From Setophaga petechia (lineage: Eukaryota > Chordata > Aves > Passeriformes > Parulidae), in assembly GCA_024362935.1 (NCBI GenBank), contig JANCRA010000039.1, positions 4,465,040 through 4,529,039 of the forward strand: a stretch of 64,000 nucleotides of DNA. Reading direction: 5' to 3'. Made by a program: the position numbers and the translations under genes. The notes under the pieces were generated by a model. That model was not told where the DNA came from and did no database searches. It saw nothing but the letters and a program-made list of their open reading frames with translations. Shown one piece after another: positions 24,338 through 35,600 of this stretch (its first letter is position 1; every line of letters begins with the position of its first letter).

Positions 24338-24343
24338 AATAAA
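24338..24343 (+). terminator. ST6GALNAC1: Polyadenylation signal, ST6GALNAC1
   Basis: Canonical AATAAA about 960 bases after the ST6GALNAC1 stop codon, before the LTR at 24535. It is the first good signal downstream of the stop, giving a 3' UTR near 1 kb. Cleavage site not determined. Confidence 0.6.
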
Positions 24344-24534
24344 TGGCACTGCTTTGGCCAAGCTGATCTTTCAGCAGCCCTGTGGGTTGTGGTTATTTAG
24401 TGCACCCAGAATTGATGCTTTAAAGGCTGAGATGCAGCAGATGGCAAAGCCAGGGAAGTGCAGGACTGAGGGATAATGAGATTACCTCCACCTGGAGAAG
24501 CTCTGCAGCTTGTGTGGACACACCTGAGCATCAC

Positions 24535-25145
24535 TGTGAAAAATGCCAATTACTTGTTTTTAAAATTTTAAAAGTTTTATAGTAATAAAATGGTTATAAA
24601 AATTAGTAATATAATTAGAGTAATAACAATTTGGACAAATTGAATTAGGACAATATGAGACAATAAATACAAAGAGTTACAGACGTCCAGGTACCTTTTC
24701 TGGGCATCACGAGCCCGAAAAAGGACCCACGTTAACAGAGGATTAACCCTTAAAAGCAACAGCCTGTTGCATATTCATACACTTCATACATGATGCATAA
24801 ATTCCATTCAAACACAGGATTCTGTCTGGTCAGTGTCAGCTTCTTCCTCTGAATCCCAACAGTGCCTTCGAGGTGGGAAGAAGTTCGTTTCTTCTGATAA
24901 AAGGGCAATAAATTCTTTTTCTCTGAAAGATTCAGGTGTCCTGTGGCTGCTATCTCAGTGTGAGTCCTTTCTTTAAAGAAAGCATCTTACATAGCACAGT
25001 TTCTATTTTAACATTTTTTATAACCTAAAACTATATCTAACACAGTACTTAAGAGAATTAATACAGCATTACTTTCTAACACAACACATATAATATTCAT
25101 TTTAATATTTGCAAAAAGCCAATCATAAAAGATGCATTTTTCACA
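24535..25145 (-). mobile_element. Solo LTR of about 611 bp downstream of ST6GALNAC1
   Basis: Terminal inverted ends TGTGAAAAATGC and GCATTTTTCACA, with near-matching 5-bp flanks (ATCAC left, ATCCC right). AT-rich, no coding. Orientation is chosen from a TATA-like GTTATAAAAAATG on the - strand and is uncertain. Confidence 0.72.
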
Positions 25146-25699
25146 ATCCCCCACCTGTTCAGCTCGCAGGGCAGGGATCAGCACCAGCCCAACACCTCCC
25201 TGAGGAAGTGGGTGAACACCTGGTGAGTCTGCCCTTGTCCCAGCAGCTGCTCCCCAAGTGTATCAGATATTCAGGATAAATGCAGGAAGGGCTGGGTGTT
25301 TCCCCCATGACACTGTGCAAGCAAAAAGCCACCTCCAGTGTCCCACAGGTCCAGAGCATGTCCCTGGGGTCAACCAGCTGCACACTCACCAGACCTGCTG
25401 TGGTTGGGAGTGTTTTTCCATTTCTGCAGCATTTTTGTTGGGGCAGCAGTGCCTCCAGGGACTCCCTGGGCTCCAAGGAAGGAATTTCAGCTGGGGTTGT
25501 CAGGAGGGTTGGTCAGGCTTGATTTCCTTCCCCTCTTTTTCCTTGTGCTGCAGAGAGGCCGGGCAGTTCCTCGTGTCTCACTGAGCTTGTTTGTGAAGGA
25601 CAACCACCCACACTGAGGATCCAAATGCAGAATTCAGCTTCTCTGGAGAGGGTGTAGCTGTGCCTGGCTGCTGTGGCCATTGGAGCACACGGTGACTGT

Positions 25700-25935
25700 G
25701 GGAGCAAAGAGCTGTACCCGATGTCTGTGGGAGCAGGAACTGTCCCCAAATGTCTGTGGGAGCAGGGAGCTGTCCCCAACGCCTGTGGGAGCAGGAGCTG
25801 TCCCCAAATGCCTGTGGGAGCAGGAGCTGTCCCCAACGCCTGTGGGAGCAGGAGCTGTCCCCAAATGCCTGTGGGAGCAGGAGCTGTCCCCAAATGCCTG
25901 TGGGAGCAGGAGCTGTCCCCAGATGCCTCTCTTGG
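25700..25935. repeat. 29-bp minisatellite
   Basis: About eight units of TGTCCCCAAATGCCTGTGGG plus AGCAGGAGC, with CAACG variants in some. Several frames stay open across it but are not genes. It lies in the intergenic stretch 25146-26728, where I see nothing else. Confidence 0.92.
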
Positions 25936-26728
25936 GAATGATGCAGCCCTGTGGGAATGTCAGGCCCAGAGGGAGCCATGGGCTTTGCAGAAGGCCAGAA
26001 ATCCTTCCTGAGCAGTAAACAGGGAAGTCTGAGTGAGGCTGGGCACCATCCAGAGCTGCCTGAGGAGAAACTCCAGCACTCAGGAGCTCTGGACCTGCTG
26101 AGTGCCTCAGCCCCTCTGCGCCCTGTCCCCAGGTGGCCCTGGGGGTGTCCCCTGTCCCCAGGCCCCGCAGGCTGTCCCTGACGGGCTGTGGGTGGGCACT
26201 GAGGCAGTTCTGTCCCTTGCCTGTCCCTCAGGCCACACCACATTGCTGAGGGTTGCTTAGTGACCAGCTCCACCGGCCATTCTTCCTGCCTGAATAGGGC
26301 TTTTCTCTTCCCCACAAGTTGGAAGAAGTTTCTCTCAGACCTTTCCCTTCCCCCTCCTCCTCTTTTGTTCCTCTGTCCTCTGGGAAGTAGGAAGGGGCTG
26401 AGTCCCACTGAGCAAGGGTTCCCCAGTGGGTGAGGGGGCTTTGGGGTGGGCTGGCAGCCCCCAGCCCACGCTTTTCCCTGGTGTTGAGGCTTCCCAGAGG
26501 CAAGGGAAGGAAATATTCCAGGAGGCTTTCCCCAGAGCCTGTTCCCTCCAGGCTTTTCTCTCAGCACAGCTGAGTTTGATGTTATCAGGGATAATCTTGG
26601 TGTGGTCTGAAGTTTCCCAGTGAGCTCAAAGCCACATCCTTCCTGATCCCAGGAAAGTGACTCTGACCTGATGGTCCCCCCCACCTCCTCACTCTGCTCC
26701 TGTCCCCCTGTACCAAGGCATTCTGTCC

Positions 26729-27114
26729 TGCCACAGACATCTTTTATGAAAAATCCTTTCCTTAGGATTTTTCCTCCTGAGAAGCTGAGAGGCCTCAGGA
26801 ACAAAATATAAACAATGATTATCTGCTGCTGTGGAATGCAACAGGTGCATCTGTGATTGGTCTCATGTGGTTGTTTCTAATTAATGGCCAATCACAGTCA
26901 GCTGGCTCAGACAGAGAGTCTAAGCCACAAACCTTTATTATCACTCCTTCTTATTCTATTCTTAGGAAGCCTTCTGAGGAAACCTTTTCTTCTATTCTTT
27001 TAGTATAGTTTTAAATGTAATATATATAATAAAATAATAAATCAAGCCTTCTGAAACATGGAGTCAGATCCTCATCTCTTCCCTCAGCCTGAGACCCCTG
27101 TGAGCACTGTCACA
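26729..27114 (+). mobile_element. Solo LTR, 380-bp family, copy with CTGTCC target duplication
   Basis: Starts TGCCACAGACATC and ends CTGTCACA. Perfect 6-bp direct repeats CTGTCC flank it (26723-26728 and 27115-27120). Contains a CCAAT-like GGCCAATCACAG, an AT-rich region with AATAATAAATC, and GGAGTCAGATCC. A 6-bp duplication fits a class II (ERVK-like) integrase; the family assignment is inference. Confidence 0.9.
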
Positions 27115-29814
27115 CTGTCCCACTGTGTGTGGCACACACTGGGACACACCCCTGTGGCACCAGTCCAGCTGTGCCACACCAGAGCCACCTGATCTTGTGG
27201 TCCAGCGTGGCCACAGCAAGCTGAGCAAGGTTGGAGGTGGCATTTCCCTGCCAGCTTCCAGCCTGGCACAAACACATGGAACAAAACCTGTGGAGAGCAG
27301 CTACAGCTGGAGCACCCTTGGCAAGAGCCAGGACTGAGGGCTGGGCAAGCTCCCAGCAGGGTGAATGTCCCAGGGTGAAAACATCACTACTGGGGCAGCC
27401 CCGGCCAGTGCCGCGGTGCAGGGACACCCCAAAATCCAGGTGTCCATGGCTGGCACGACACCAAGATTGTCCCTGTGCCTGCAGGTGGCAGCTCCTGTTG
27501 AAGGATCTGTCATTGTGCCGGGGCTGGCACATCCTGGAGTGCCACCTGGCACAGCCCTGCAGCTCCTTGGGCTCTCAGGGGACACACAGAGGGGAGCAGA
27601 GCTTTGGCACCCTGCAGTCACAAGGTGTGTGCAAAGCTGTGGCCTCTGCTCCTGCAGCACGGCAGGGAGCTGGTGTGGGATCAGCTCTGACATCCCCAGG
27701 GATGCTCAGGTACAGCCACTCCTATAACACACAGCAGTTACACATTTAAATATGGACTGGAACTTGGGCTTTCTTAGCTCTGTATTATAGTGCAGATTAC
27801 TGCATCACTTTTGATTTCTAGTATATCTTCTGCTGAAGTGTATCTGAGTTAATGCAGTCACTATTTAAGATGTATATTTAGAGTATTTCATCAGCCATGG
27901 TTGGAGATGACCCATGTAGAACATCAAGGAAGGGCTATTCAAGGAGCACAACAGAAGTGAGCTGTAAATGCAGTCTTTGAATTGGTGGTTGATTTTCAAC
28001 TTAGATGCACAATGGAATAGTTTCTTGAACCAAGGTTTAAACATTTTAATTTTTAATAGAGGTGAAATTTTTAAACTTTTGATTAGAGGACAAACATGTC
28101 TTTTGTAATGATTAACATTTACAATGTCATTATTTGGACACAATACCCAGTGACAGTGACCAGTGGATTCCCCACTGCCAGCCAGGAACTCTGGGGGCTG
28201 CAGGATTTAAACAGAGACATTTGATTTTGGGGATAAATAAACCACATCCCTCAGTATGTCCAAAAGTTGCTGTTTTGTCAGCCCTGCTTTTTTCAAAAGC
28301 TCTTGGTGAGTACCATGAACTGTTATTACAGCTGTGCCAGACTCCTCCTGGGGTTCCTCAAGAGTTAACAGCATTTAAATACTCCCCACTAGATTGTAGA
28401 AACCAAAACCAGTTGTCACCCAGAAGCTCTCATGGTGTCACCTTCCTGGCAGGGCTTCAAATGTGTTGCTTCATTTCCACCTCTTCCCTCTTTCAGTGTG
28501 ACTGCTCACCTGCAGAGCAGGAGCAGAGACCACCCTGTCCTGCTGAGTGTTCACAGCTCCTTGACTGCAGATGAAGCAGGAGGAAGCAGACATGGGCTTG
28601 CTGGGGGACAGGGATGCATCTTGGGGACAAGTGAGTGGTGCAGAACCCATCAGGTCCCTGCTCCTGCCCTGCTCTCTGGGTCCTCTCTGGGTTTGGCCTT
28701 GCCAGGAGCAGGGACAAGGTGGGCTCTGGGGTTTGAGAACAGCCAACCCCAAACCCAACCAGGTGCTGGAGGGAGCCCCTGTGAGAGCCACACACAGCTC
28801 CAAGGCAGCCTCATGGTGGCACATCCACATTGTCACTGCTGTTTCAGGGAGGGAACAGAGGCACAGAGCTGGATAACAGCACCCAGCGTCCCAGCATGGA
28901 CTTGCTGCCTCTGGATGTGTCCCTCTCCAGCCTCTGTGGCTGTGGGATGCTGTGGGAGTGTGGTAGAGCTGTGTGCCTGCTCCAGGTCAGCACAAAAAGC
29001 TCTGTGCAGGTGCTGTTAATGCTCCTCAGTTGCTCAGAGGTTTGGGGCAGGCCTGGGGGCAGAGGGTGGGAGGTTTCCCCTCCTCTCCTCCTCTGTGTGG
29101 ACCTTCTCCCTTTCTTGGGGATGTGGTAGCAGGTAAATCCAGTTGGACCAGAAAAACTATTGATAATAGGGGAGGGAGAACAAGATAAAGGAGCAGCCCA
29201 TGGCTTTGTTATGCACAAAGCACCGGCTGACCTGCCAGGAGCCCTCACCTCCAGGTGCTGGAGCAGGGCCCTGCAGGTAAACAGCTCCAGGGGGTGCAGC
29301 AGGGCTCCTCTGCCAGGCTGAGCAACAGCACCTTGGGTGCTGCAGGGCTTTCCCAGCTTGGCCTGGCCAGCCCTTGGGGTGGTAAATTCTGGAAAGGCAC
29401 TTCCTGAGTCCTGGGGACATCCCAAGGCTCCCTCCATCCCTCCCAGGGCAGCCATGCAGGGTCAGATGGGACCATGCAGGTGGCTGGACAAGGGACTGGG
29501 TCACCCACCCACACTCACACATGGTGTCCCCTCTCCCCAGCTTTGGGGACAGAGCCTGCCTGACCCCAGGGACGTGTGGCTTTGAGCAGACCCCAGGGAC
29601 TGGTTGCTCTGCTAAGAGCAGGGCAGGATCAGCTGTTATCTGCTCTGCTTGGTCCAGAGATGACATCTTTGTCCGAGATGTCTTCTTGGTCCCCCAGGAA
29701 GGGGGAAGGCAGTGGTTTGCATCATCACCCTAATTTCTCAGAGGTGTTTCCCTGCTCTGCACCCCTCCTGGCACAGCTCAGAGCCTCCCAGGTTGCCCCA
29801 TGCCACTGGAGAGG

Positions 29815-30192
29815 TGTCGCAGACATCTTTTATGGAAAATCCTTTCTTTAGGATTTTTCCTCCTGAGAAGCTGAGAGGCCTCAGGAACAAAATGTAAACA
29901 ATGGTTATCTGCTGCTGTGGAATGCAACAGGTGCATCTGTGATTGGTCTCATGTGGTTGTTTCTAATTAATGGCCAATCACAATCAGCTGGCTCAGACTC
30001 TGAGCCACAAGCCTTTGTTATCATTCTTCCTTTTTCTATTCTTAGCTAGCCTTCTGATGAAATCCTTTCTTCTATTCTTTTAGTATAGTTTTAATATAAT
30101 ATATATCATAAAATAATAAATCAGCCTTCTGAAACATGGAGTCAGATCCTCGTCTCTTCCCTCATCCTCAGACCCCTGTGAACACCATCACA
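29815..30192 (+). mobile_element. Solo LTR, 380-bp family, copy with GAGAGG target duplication
   Basis: Starts TGTCGCAGACATC and ends CCATCACA. Perfect 6-bp direct repeats GAGAGG at 29809-29814 and 30193-30198. Very similar to the copies at 26729 and 30757, so the family was recently active in this lineage. Confidence 0.92.
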
Positions 30193-30470
30193 GAGAGGGG
30201 ATGGCCTTTGAGCTGTGTGTTTGGTTTATCTGGGCCCTGGTCAGGACTCTCAAGGGCCCTGCCATGCTCAGGCACCTGAGATAAGAGCCAGGCTGGGCCA
30301 GCAGGGCCAAGGGCAGCGAGCCAGCCAAGAGCCAGCCTAAGCCACATCCTGCCCCTGCTCTGAGGCCTGACCTGCCACCCCAGCCCGTGGCTCACTCAAA
30401 GAGCCCTCCTGCTCTGGGGAAGGGCAGCAGGGCACCATAGAGTGCCATATCCTGCCACACTGGCACAAAG

Positions 30471-31300
30471 ATCACAGAGTCACAGAGTCCCTTTGGTGGG
30501 AAAAGGCCTCTAACATCACTGATTCCAAACTTTGAACATCCCCTGTCAACTTGTGGCACTGAGTGCCACATCCAGCCTTTCCTTAAACCCCTTCAGGGAC
30601 AGTGACTCCACTGGGCAGCCCATTCCAATGCCTGACAACCCCTTCTGAGAAGAAATTCCTCCTAATGTCCAACCTAGACCTCTCCTGGCAGAGGACTATG
30701 TCCTCTCGTCCTATCACTGGTTGCCAGAGAGAAGAGATGGATCCCCAGCTGACCTATGTAGCCGTGATATTTTATGAAAAATCCTTTCCTTAAGATTTTT
30801 TCTCCTGAGAAGCTGAGAAGCCTCAGGAACGAAATGTAAACAATGATTATCTGCTGCTGTGGAATGCAACAGGTGCATTTTTGATTTGTCTCATGTGGTT
30901 GTTTCTAATTAATGGCCAATCACAGTCAACTGGCTCAGACTCTCTGTCCAAGACACAAGCCTTTGTTATCATTCCTTCTTTTGCTATTCTTAACTAGCCT
31001 TCTGAGGAAATCCTTTCTTCTATTCTTTTAGTATAGTTTTAATATAATATAGATCATAAAATAATAAATCAGCCTTCTGAAACATGGAGTCAGATCCTCT
31101 TCTCTTCCCTCATCCTCGGACCCCTGTGAACACCATCACAGACCTGCACCCTCCTGCCAGGGCCTTGTACAGAGTGACAGAGCCTCCTCTTCTCCAGGGT
31201 CAACAACTCCAGCTCCCTCAGCTTCTCCTCACAGCATTTGTGTTCCCAGCTTCGTTGCCCTTCTCTGAGCAGTTTTGCTGCACCCCTGAACCCCTTTCCC
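30471..31300 (-). mobile_element. CR1 LINE 3' end, split by an LTR insertion
   Basis: Reading + strand, the sequence follows the reverse complement of an avian CR1 3' end: CACAGAGT microsatellite tail, GGTGGGAAAAGGCCTCTAAC, CAGGGACAGTGACTCCACTG, CCAATGCCTGACAACCC, AAATTCCTCCTAATGTCCAA. After the LTR (30757-31140) it resumes with CTTCTCCAGGGTCAACAACT and AGCTTCGTTGCCCTTCTCTG. 5'-truncated, as most CR1 copies are. The end near 31300 is approximate. Confidence 0.88.
30757..31140 (+). mobile_element. Solo LTR, 380-bp family, inserted inside the CR1
   Basis: Starts TGTAGCCGTG and ends CCATCACA. Flanks GACCTA and GACCTG are a 6-bp target duplication with one change. The CR1 continues on both sides, so the LTR is younger than the CR1. 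Confidence 0.9.
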
Positions 31301-31385
31301 CCGCTGCAGCCTCGGGGTGTGGGCAGGAGGGCAAAGCCCAGCCCTGAGCATCTCTGGTCCCACAGCCAAGCACAGACAAGTGTCC

Positions 31386-31432
31386 TGCTGTCACCCTGCT
31401 GCCACCCTGCTGCCACCCTGCTGCCACCCCCA
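31386..31432. repeat. Short tandem repeat, CACCCTGCTGC unit
   Basis: Four near-identical 11- to 12-base units. The region from here to 34028 shows no gene or repeat I can identify. Confidence 0.75.
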
Positions 31433-34028
31433 TCTCTGTGTGGTCACTTCTCCTGCCTTTGGCTGTAGTAGCACCTACGAATGCACCCCAAAGCCGAGCA
31501 GGAGGTGTCAGGGAGCTGTGCCTGACCCATTTTCCCCCCGGGCAGGGTGAGCTGTGGCCAAGCCGCCCCCGTGCCCTCCCCGCCCTGCAGGCAGGGGCCG
31601 GGTGTCACCTCCAGGGACATCTGTTGGTCACCTCCAGGGACATCTGCTGATGAATTTTTCATGCTGCCACTCCACAGCAGCCATATGGCCCTCGTTCCTG
31701 GGGGGGGGACACAGCTCTACCTTTCAGGGACCTGCTCTGTGAGCAGGTTTTTGGCACTTTCTTAAATGTACCTCTGACCCGTGCTGAATGAATTTGGATG
31801 TATAAATCCTCCAGGAGATTTTTGGAGATCTCATTCTCCCACCTGCACAGTTCATCATGGCAAAGACCATGAGATTTTCCTCCACCAACCTGTGGCTGGC
31901 AGCCAGCTGGTGCAAAATATGTTTATTCTCCTCTTGTGCTCTCTAGCCACGGGGAGGGATTGGGTTCTGTTTCCAAGAAGTAATCACTGGAATAAAAAGC
32001 CCAGGCTAAAAATGATACTTGCTGGTTTCCATTGTAATTTCTTTTATGTTCTTTTCCTAATCTTTATTTGGCAACTACCATCCTAAAAGGTTTTTCACAC
32101 TTATTTAACTTCTAAATTAAGCACCACTTAATTTTGGGGCATAGTCCAAAATGCATTGTAGCACAAAACAAGTAGAGCAGATGAAGAACTGTGCATCTCA
32201 TTTTCACCCCGCTGAAAATAAAACCAACAGTAGAAAACCATCTATCATGGAAACAGTGAGATGTGAAGAAAGCAGCTCCTCCAGCCCTTGAAGCTGCCAC
32301 TCCACCAGCATTTGCATGATTGGGCCATAAATGTTTCCAAATGGCAAATTCCTGACTTTCCCCAGGTCATTTCCCCTGGACCACTGGTCATCCATCTGGA
32401 GCCAAGCCTTGCTGTGTCCCTTGTGACTGACTCGAGCAGTTGGTAATAATTAGCTGTGGTTAACGAAGGGCCAGAGTCAAGAGCACGTGAGCCAAGCTGC
32501 GGATTGCAGGGAGCACATCCAGCCATGTGCAAGGCAGACCTGGGTCACACAGGGTGGGGACAGCTTTGGGGCAGCTTGGACCCTGGGCAGGACCCCTGAC
32601 TCAGCCATGCTCTGCTGGCTCTGAGTCTTCCAGAAAATGCTTTTACCCTGAGGGCTGGGAGCAGCTTTTAGTGATAGAGGGGAAAAGCATCAAATCCCTC
32701 TGTTGATGCAACCCCATTTCCCTGAGCTGGGTTTGCTACTGGGGTGTGTGTGACCCCCTCTTCCTGCCTGTACTTCCTCAGCTTCAGCTCCAGCTGGGCT
32801 TTAAGCTCCATCTCATCCCTGTGTGTCCAAGTGGTCATGGTCTGTTCTGTCCTTCCAGCTGTTCTCTCCTTCCCTGAGACAATCCCTGCCCAGCCAACCT
32901 TCCTGCACAGCAGCAGGGAGGGTTCCCTGCAAGTTTGCTTTAAAATCAGGGGGTTCCCTGCAAATTTGCTTTAAAATCAGTCTGGCCACTATCCCTTTGT
33001 GGTGTCCCTGGTCCAGGGTCCTCTCTCCCAGTGGGACAAGGCCAGCAGTGACAGCACTGCCAGCCTGAGGCACTGAGCTGCTCCTGGGTTCACCCACAGC
33101 CTGGGCACTTTGTGGATGCCAATGTGGTGCCACCTCCGCACAACCAAAATTCCCAGAGGACCAGGGCTGGCAATGGAGGGATCTGTAGTAATGGAAGCAA
33201 GTGGAGATTGAAGCCAACTCCTGTGAAAATGTGCTTTGCTTTTATCTTCCTTTGAACCTGTCTGGGCAGGCTGGAAAGGATGTGGGGAGTGGTTGGATCT
33301 GAGGGGATAAAGGAGTGTTGGGGAAAATGCAGGCACAGTGGGACTCAGGGACAGGGGTAGGGCCCAGGTTATGGGGCTGAATAATGCAAGAGGGTATTTG
33401 TGGAGGGGCTGGAGGTGTGTGAGAGCCTGGAACAACACATGAGTGCTCAGGGAGCCATGGGCAAAGGGTTTGGATGGAGCAGGGCTCACCAAGTGCTGCT
33501 CCCCGAGTCTGGTGACTTCCTAAAATTCCAACCCCCCAAAATCCCTACAGCTCAACTGAAAGGGCTTGTTTGCCTGCTGAGTCCCTTCCCCCACTGCAAC
33601 AAACATTTTGGTATGCATATCCTTCAGTTCACAGGCTGGTTCTTTCAGAGTTGAACTAAAATAACACCAAGATATTCTTTCAAAAAAGAAACTGGAGCAC
33701 ATCCTCTCCGAAAATACCAAAATAATTCATGCAAAATTTCCCCCAAACCCATTCCTCCTTTCCTCCAACCCAAACTCTTTGTCGAGCTTCCCACAAAGCC
33801 CTGAAAGGTTTTGTTTGCTGCAAATGCAGGCGATCCATTCAGCCAGAACGTGGCCGGGTACCCGGGGGCTGCACCCCGACTGTACCCCCCTCCTCTTTAG
33901 CGGCAGCACCCCATCAGTGCCCCCCCTTTTCTCTCACATTTGTGGGGGTCCCCCACATCCTGGTGGATTTAGCGGGTGGCTGCGACAGGTCCCGACTTCA
34001 GAGCCTGCAATTTCTGAGGAGCACAAAA

Positions 34029-34036
34029 TAATAACA

Positions 34037-34085
<49 letters not shown>

Positions 34086-34110
34086 TGATGATGATGGTGA
34101 TGATGATGAT
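34029..34110. repeat. (AAT)n then (ATG)n trinucleotide array
   Basis: About 17 AAT units passing into about 9 GAT/GGT units, directly upstream of the ST6GALNAC2 CpG island. The poly-Ile/Met and poly-Leu/Ser frames are artefacts. Confidence 0.95.
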
Positions 34111-34129
34111 GTCCGGGCACATGCTCGGG

Positions 34130-35600
34130 GGTCGCACCGCGGGGCCGCCGTGTGTCCGTTCGGTGCAGCCCAAACACGCACGTGTTTGAGTCGATAAAGA
34201 AAGTTACAAAAAGGGGAAACCCAGCTTATGAGCCGTGGGTGGGTGACATGGAGAGGTGAAAAAAAAAAAAAATTTTTTTCTCGGTTCCCTTCTGGTCTGG
34301 GTAAATGTTTAATCCCCAGCTCGGAGAAAATGCAGCTCAAAAGTGCTTTTTTTCTCAGCAAGTCTGAACCAGTCAGCCTGGTGCCTCCTCCCTCCGGCTT
34401 ACACCCTCCCTCCCACCGCTCCGCAGGAATATCCCAGGCTGCTCCAAAGTGCAGCCGGGCTCCCGGGGCAGGACGGAGCCAGCCCGCAGCGGGCAGGGGG
34501 AGCAGAGGGGCCGGGAACTTTGTGTGCCCGGGGCTGGCTGCCAGCTCCCGCTGCCCTGCACGGCTCCAACGCCTGAATTGCCCGGGATGGGGTCCCCGCA
34601 CTGGAAAAGGCTCTGCCTTCTGCTCCTGGCGGGTTTAACATCCTCCCTGCTCCTCTACGGCCACTACCACGCTACGGTGGAGGCGCCCAGCAGCCCGAGG
34701 ATCATAGCCAGGTGAGGGGCGCGGGGATGGGACAGGGCTGGGATCTGTAAATCCCGTGTGTGGGATGGGGAGGGGGATTCGGTGTGGGTTCCGAATCCGG
34801 GCTGGCAGCGAGCTCTGAGGAGTCCTGGGCACCGGGTGCTGCCCGCTGCCCCCAGCGCTGCCCGGAGCGGCACCCCAGGGCCATGGAGGGTCTCCAAGGG
34901 TCCCCACACTGGGCTGAGCCCCTCCAAGGGTTCAGCGCATCACGGTGCAGGGCAGCCCCTGCTGAGTGCAGGGACGGCCGAGCGTGGGGATCCAGCCCGC
35001 CCCCGGAGCCGCCGCGTGTTCCCGCCGGGCTGGGGCGGGATCGGAGCCCGCTGGTTGTCCCGGGCGAGCAGGACAATCCCAAGGAGGAACGTTCCCATGG
35101 CCCCCAGGGAGCTGTCCCTACCGCCCCTTGCAGAGGCAGGACACGGCTGCCCGGTCTGGGATCCCCCGCGCTGCCCGCACCGCTCGCCAACTCGGGGCTG
35201 CAGCGTTTCCCGAACTCCAGCGATTTGCAGCTCCCTCTTTGTCTGCCTCCCCTGCATCCTCCAAACCTCCCGGAGCCCTTCAGAGCCTCCCCGTGCCCAG
35301 CCGTGGGGTACCGGGGAGCCCCGGCGGGTGCGGGGGACGGAGCCCGCACAGCCCTCGGGATGCGGAACCCGCTGCCCTGTCCCCTGCCAGCATCAGATGC
35401 TGGGCCAGGAGGGCGCTCAGGGTGTCCCCCACCTCCTCCTGGGAGCTCTTGGGTGCCATCGGGGTGACAGAGCCCAGCCGGAACGGGGGATGCTCTGAGG
35501 ACCAGAGCCGGTTCTGCCCAGGGTGAGATTTGCAGCGGGATTTGCTGAGGGTGCAGCCGGCTGAGCTACCCTGGGCTTCAGACCTTCTCTCTTCCCAGCT
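34130..35600. promoter_or_regulatory. CpG island over ST6GALNAC2 exon 1
   Basis: GC content and CpG density rise sharply from about 34130, just after a trinucleotide repeat, and stay high across exon 1 and the first kilobase of intron 1, in contrast to the CpG-poor flanks. This is the expected promoter of ST6GALNAC2. No TATA box is obvious upstream of the ATG at 34587. The start site is not resolved. Confidence 0.65.

Noticed and set aside
25578..26804. A 408-codon open frame on the - strand
   Set aside because: About a quarter covers the 29-bp minisatellite and one end enters the LTR at 26729; the rest has no recognisable domain and composition typical of GC-rich non-coding DNA.
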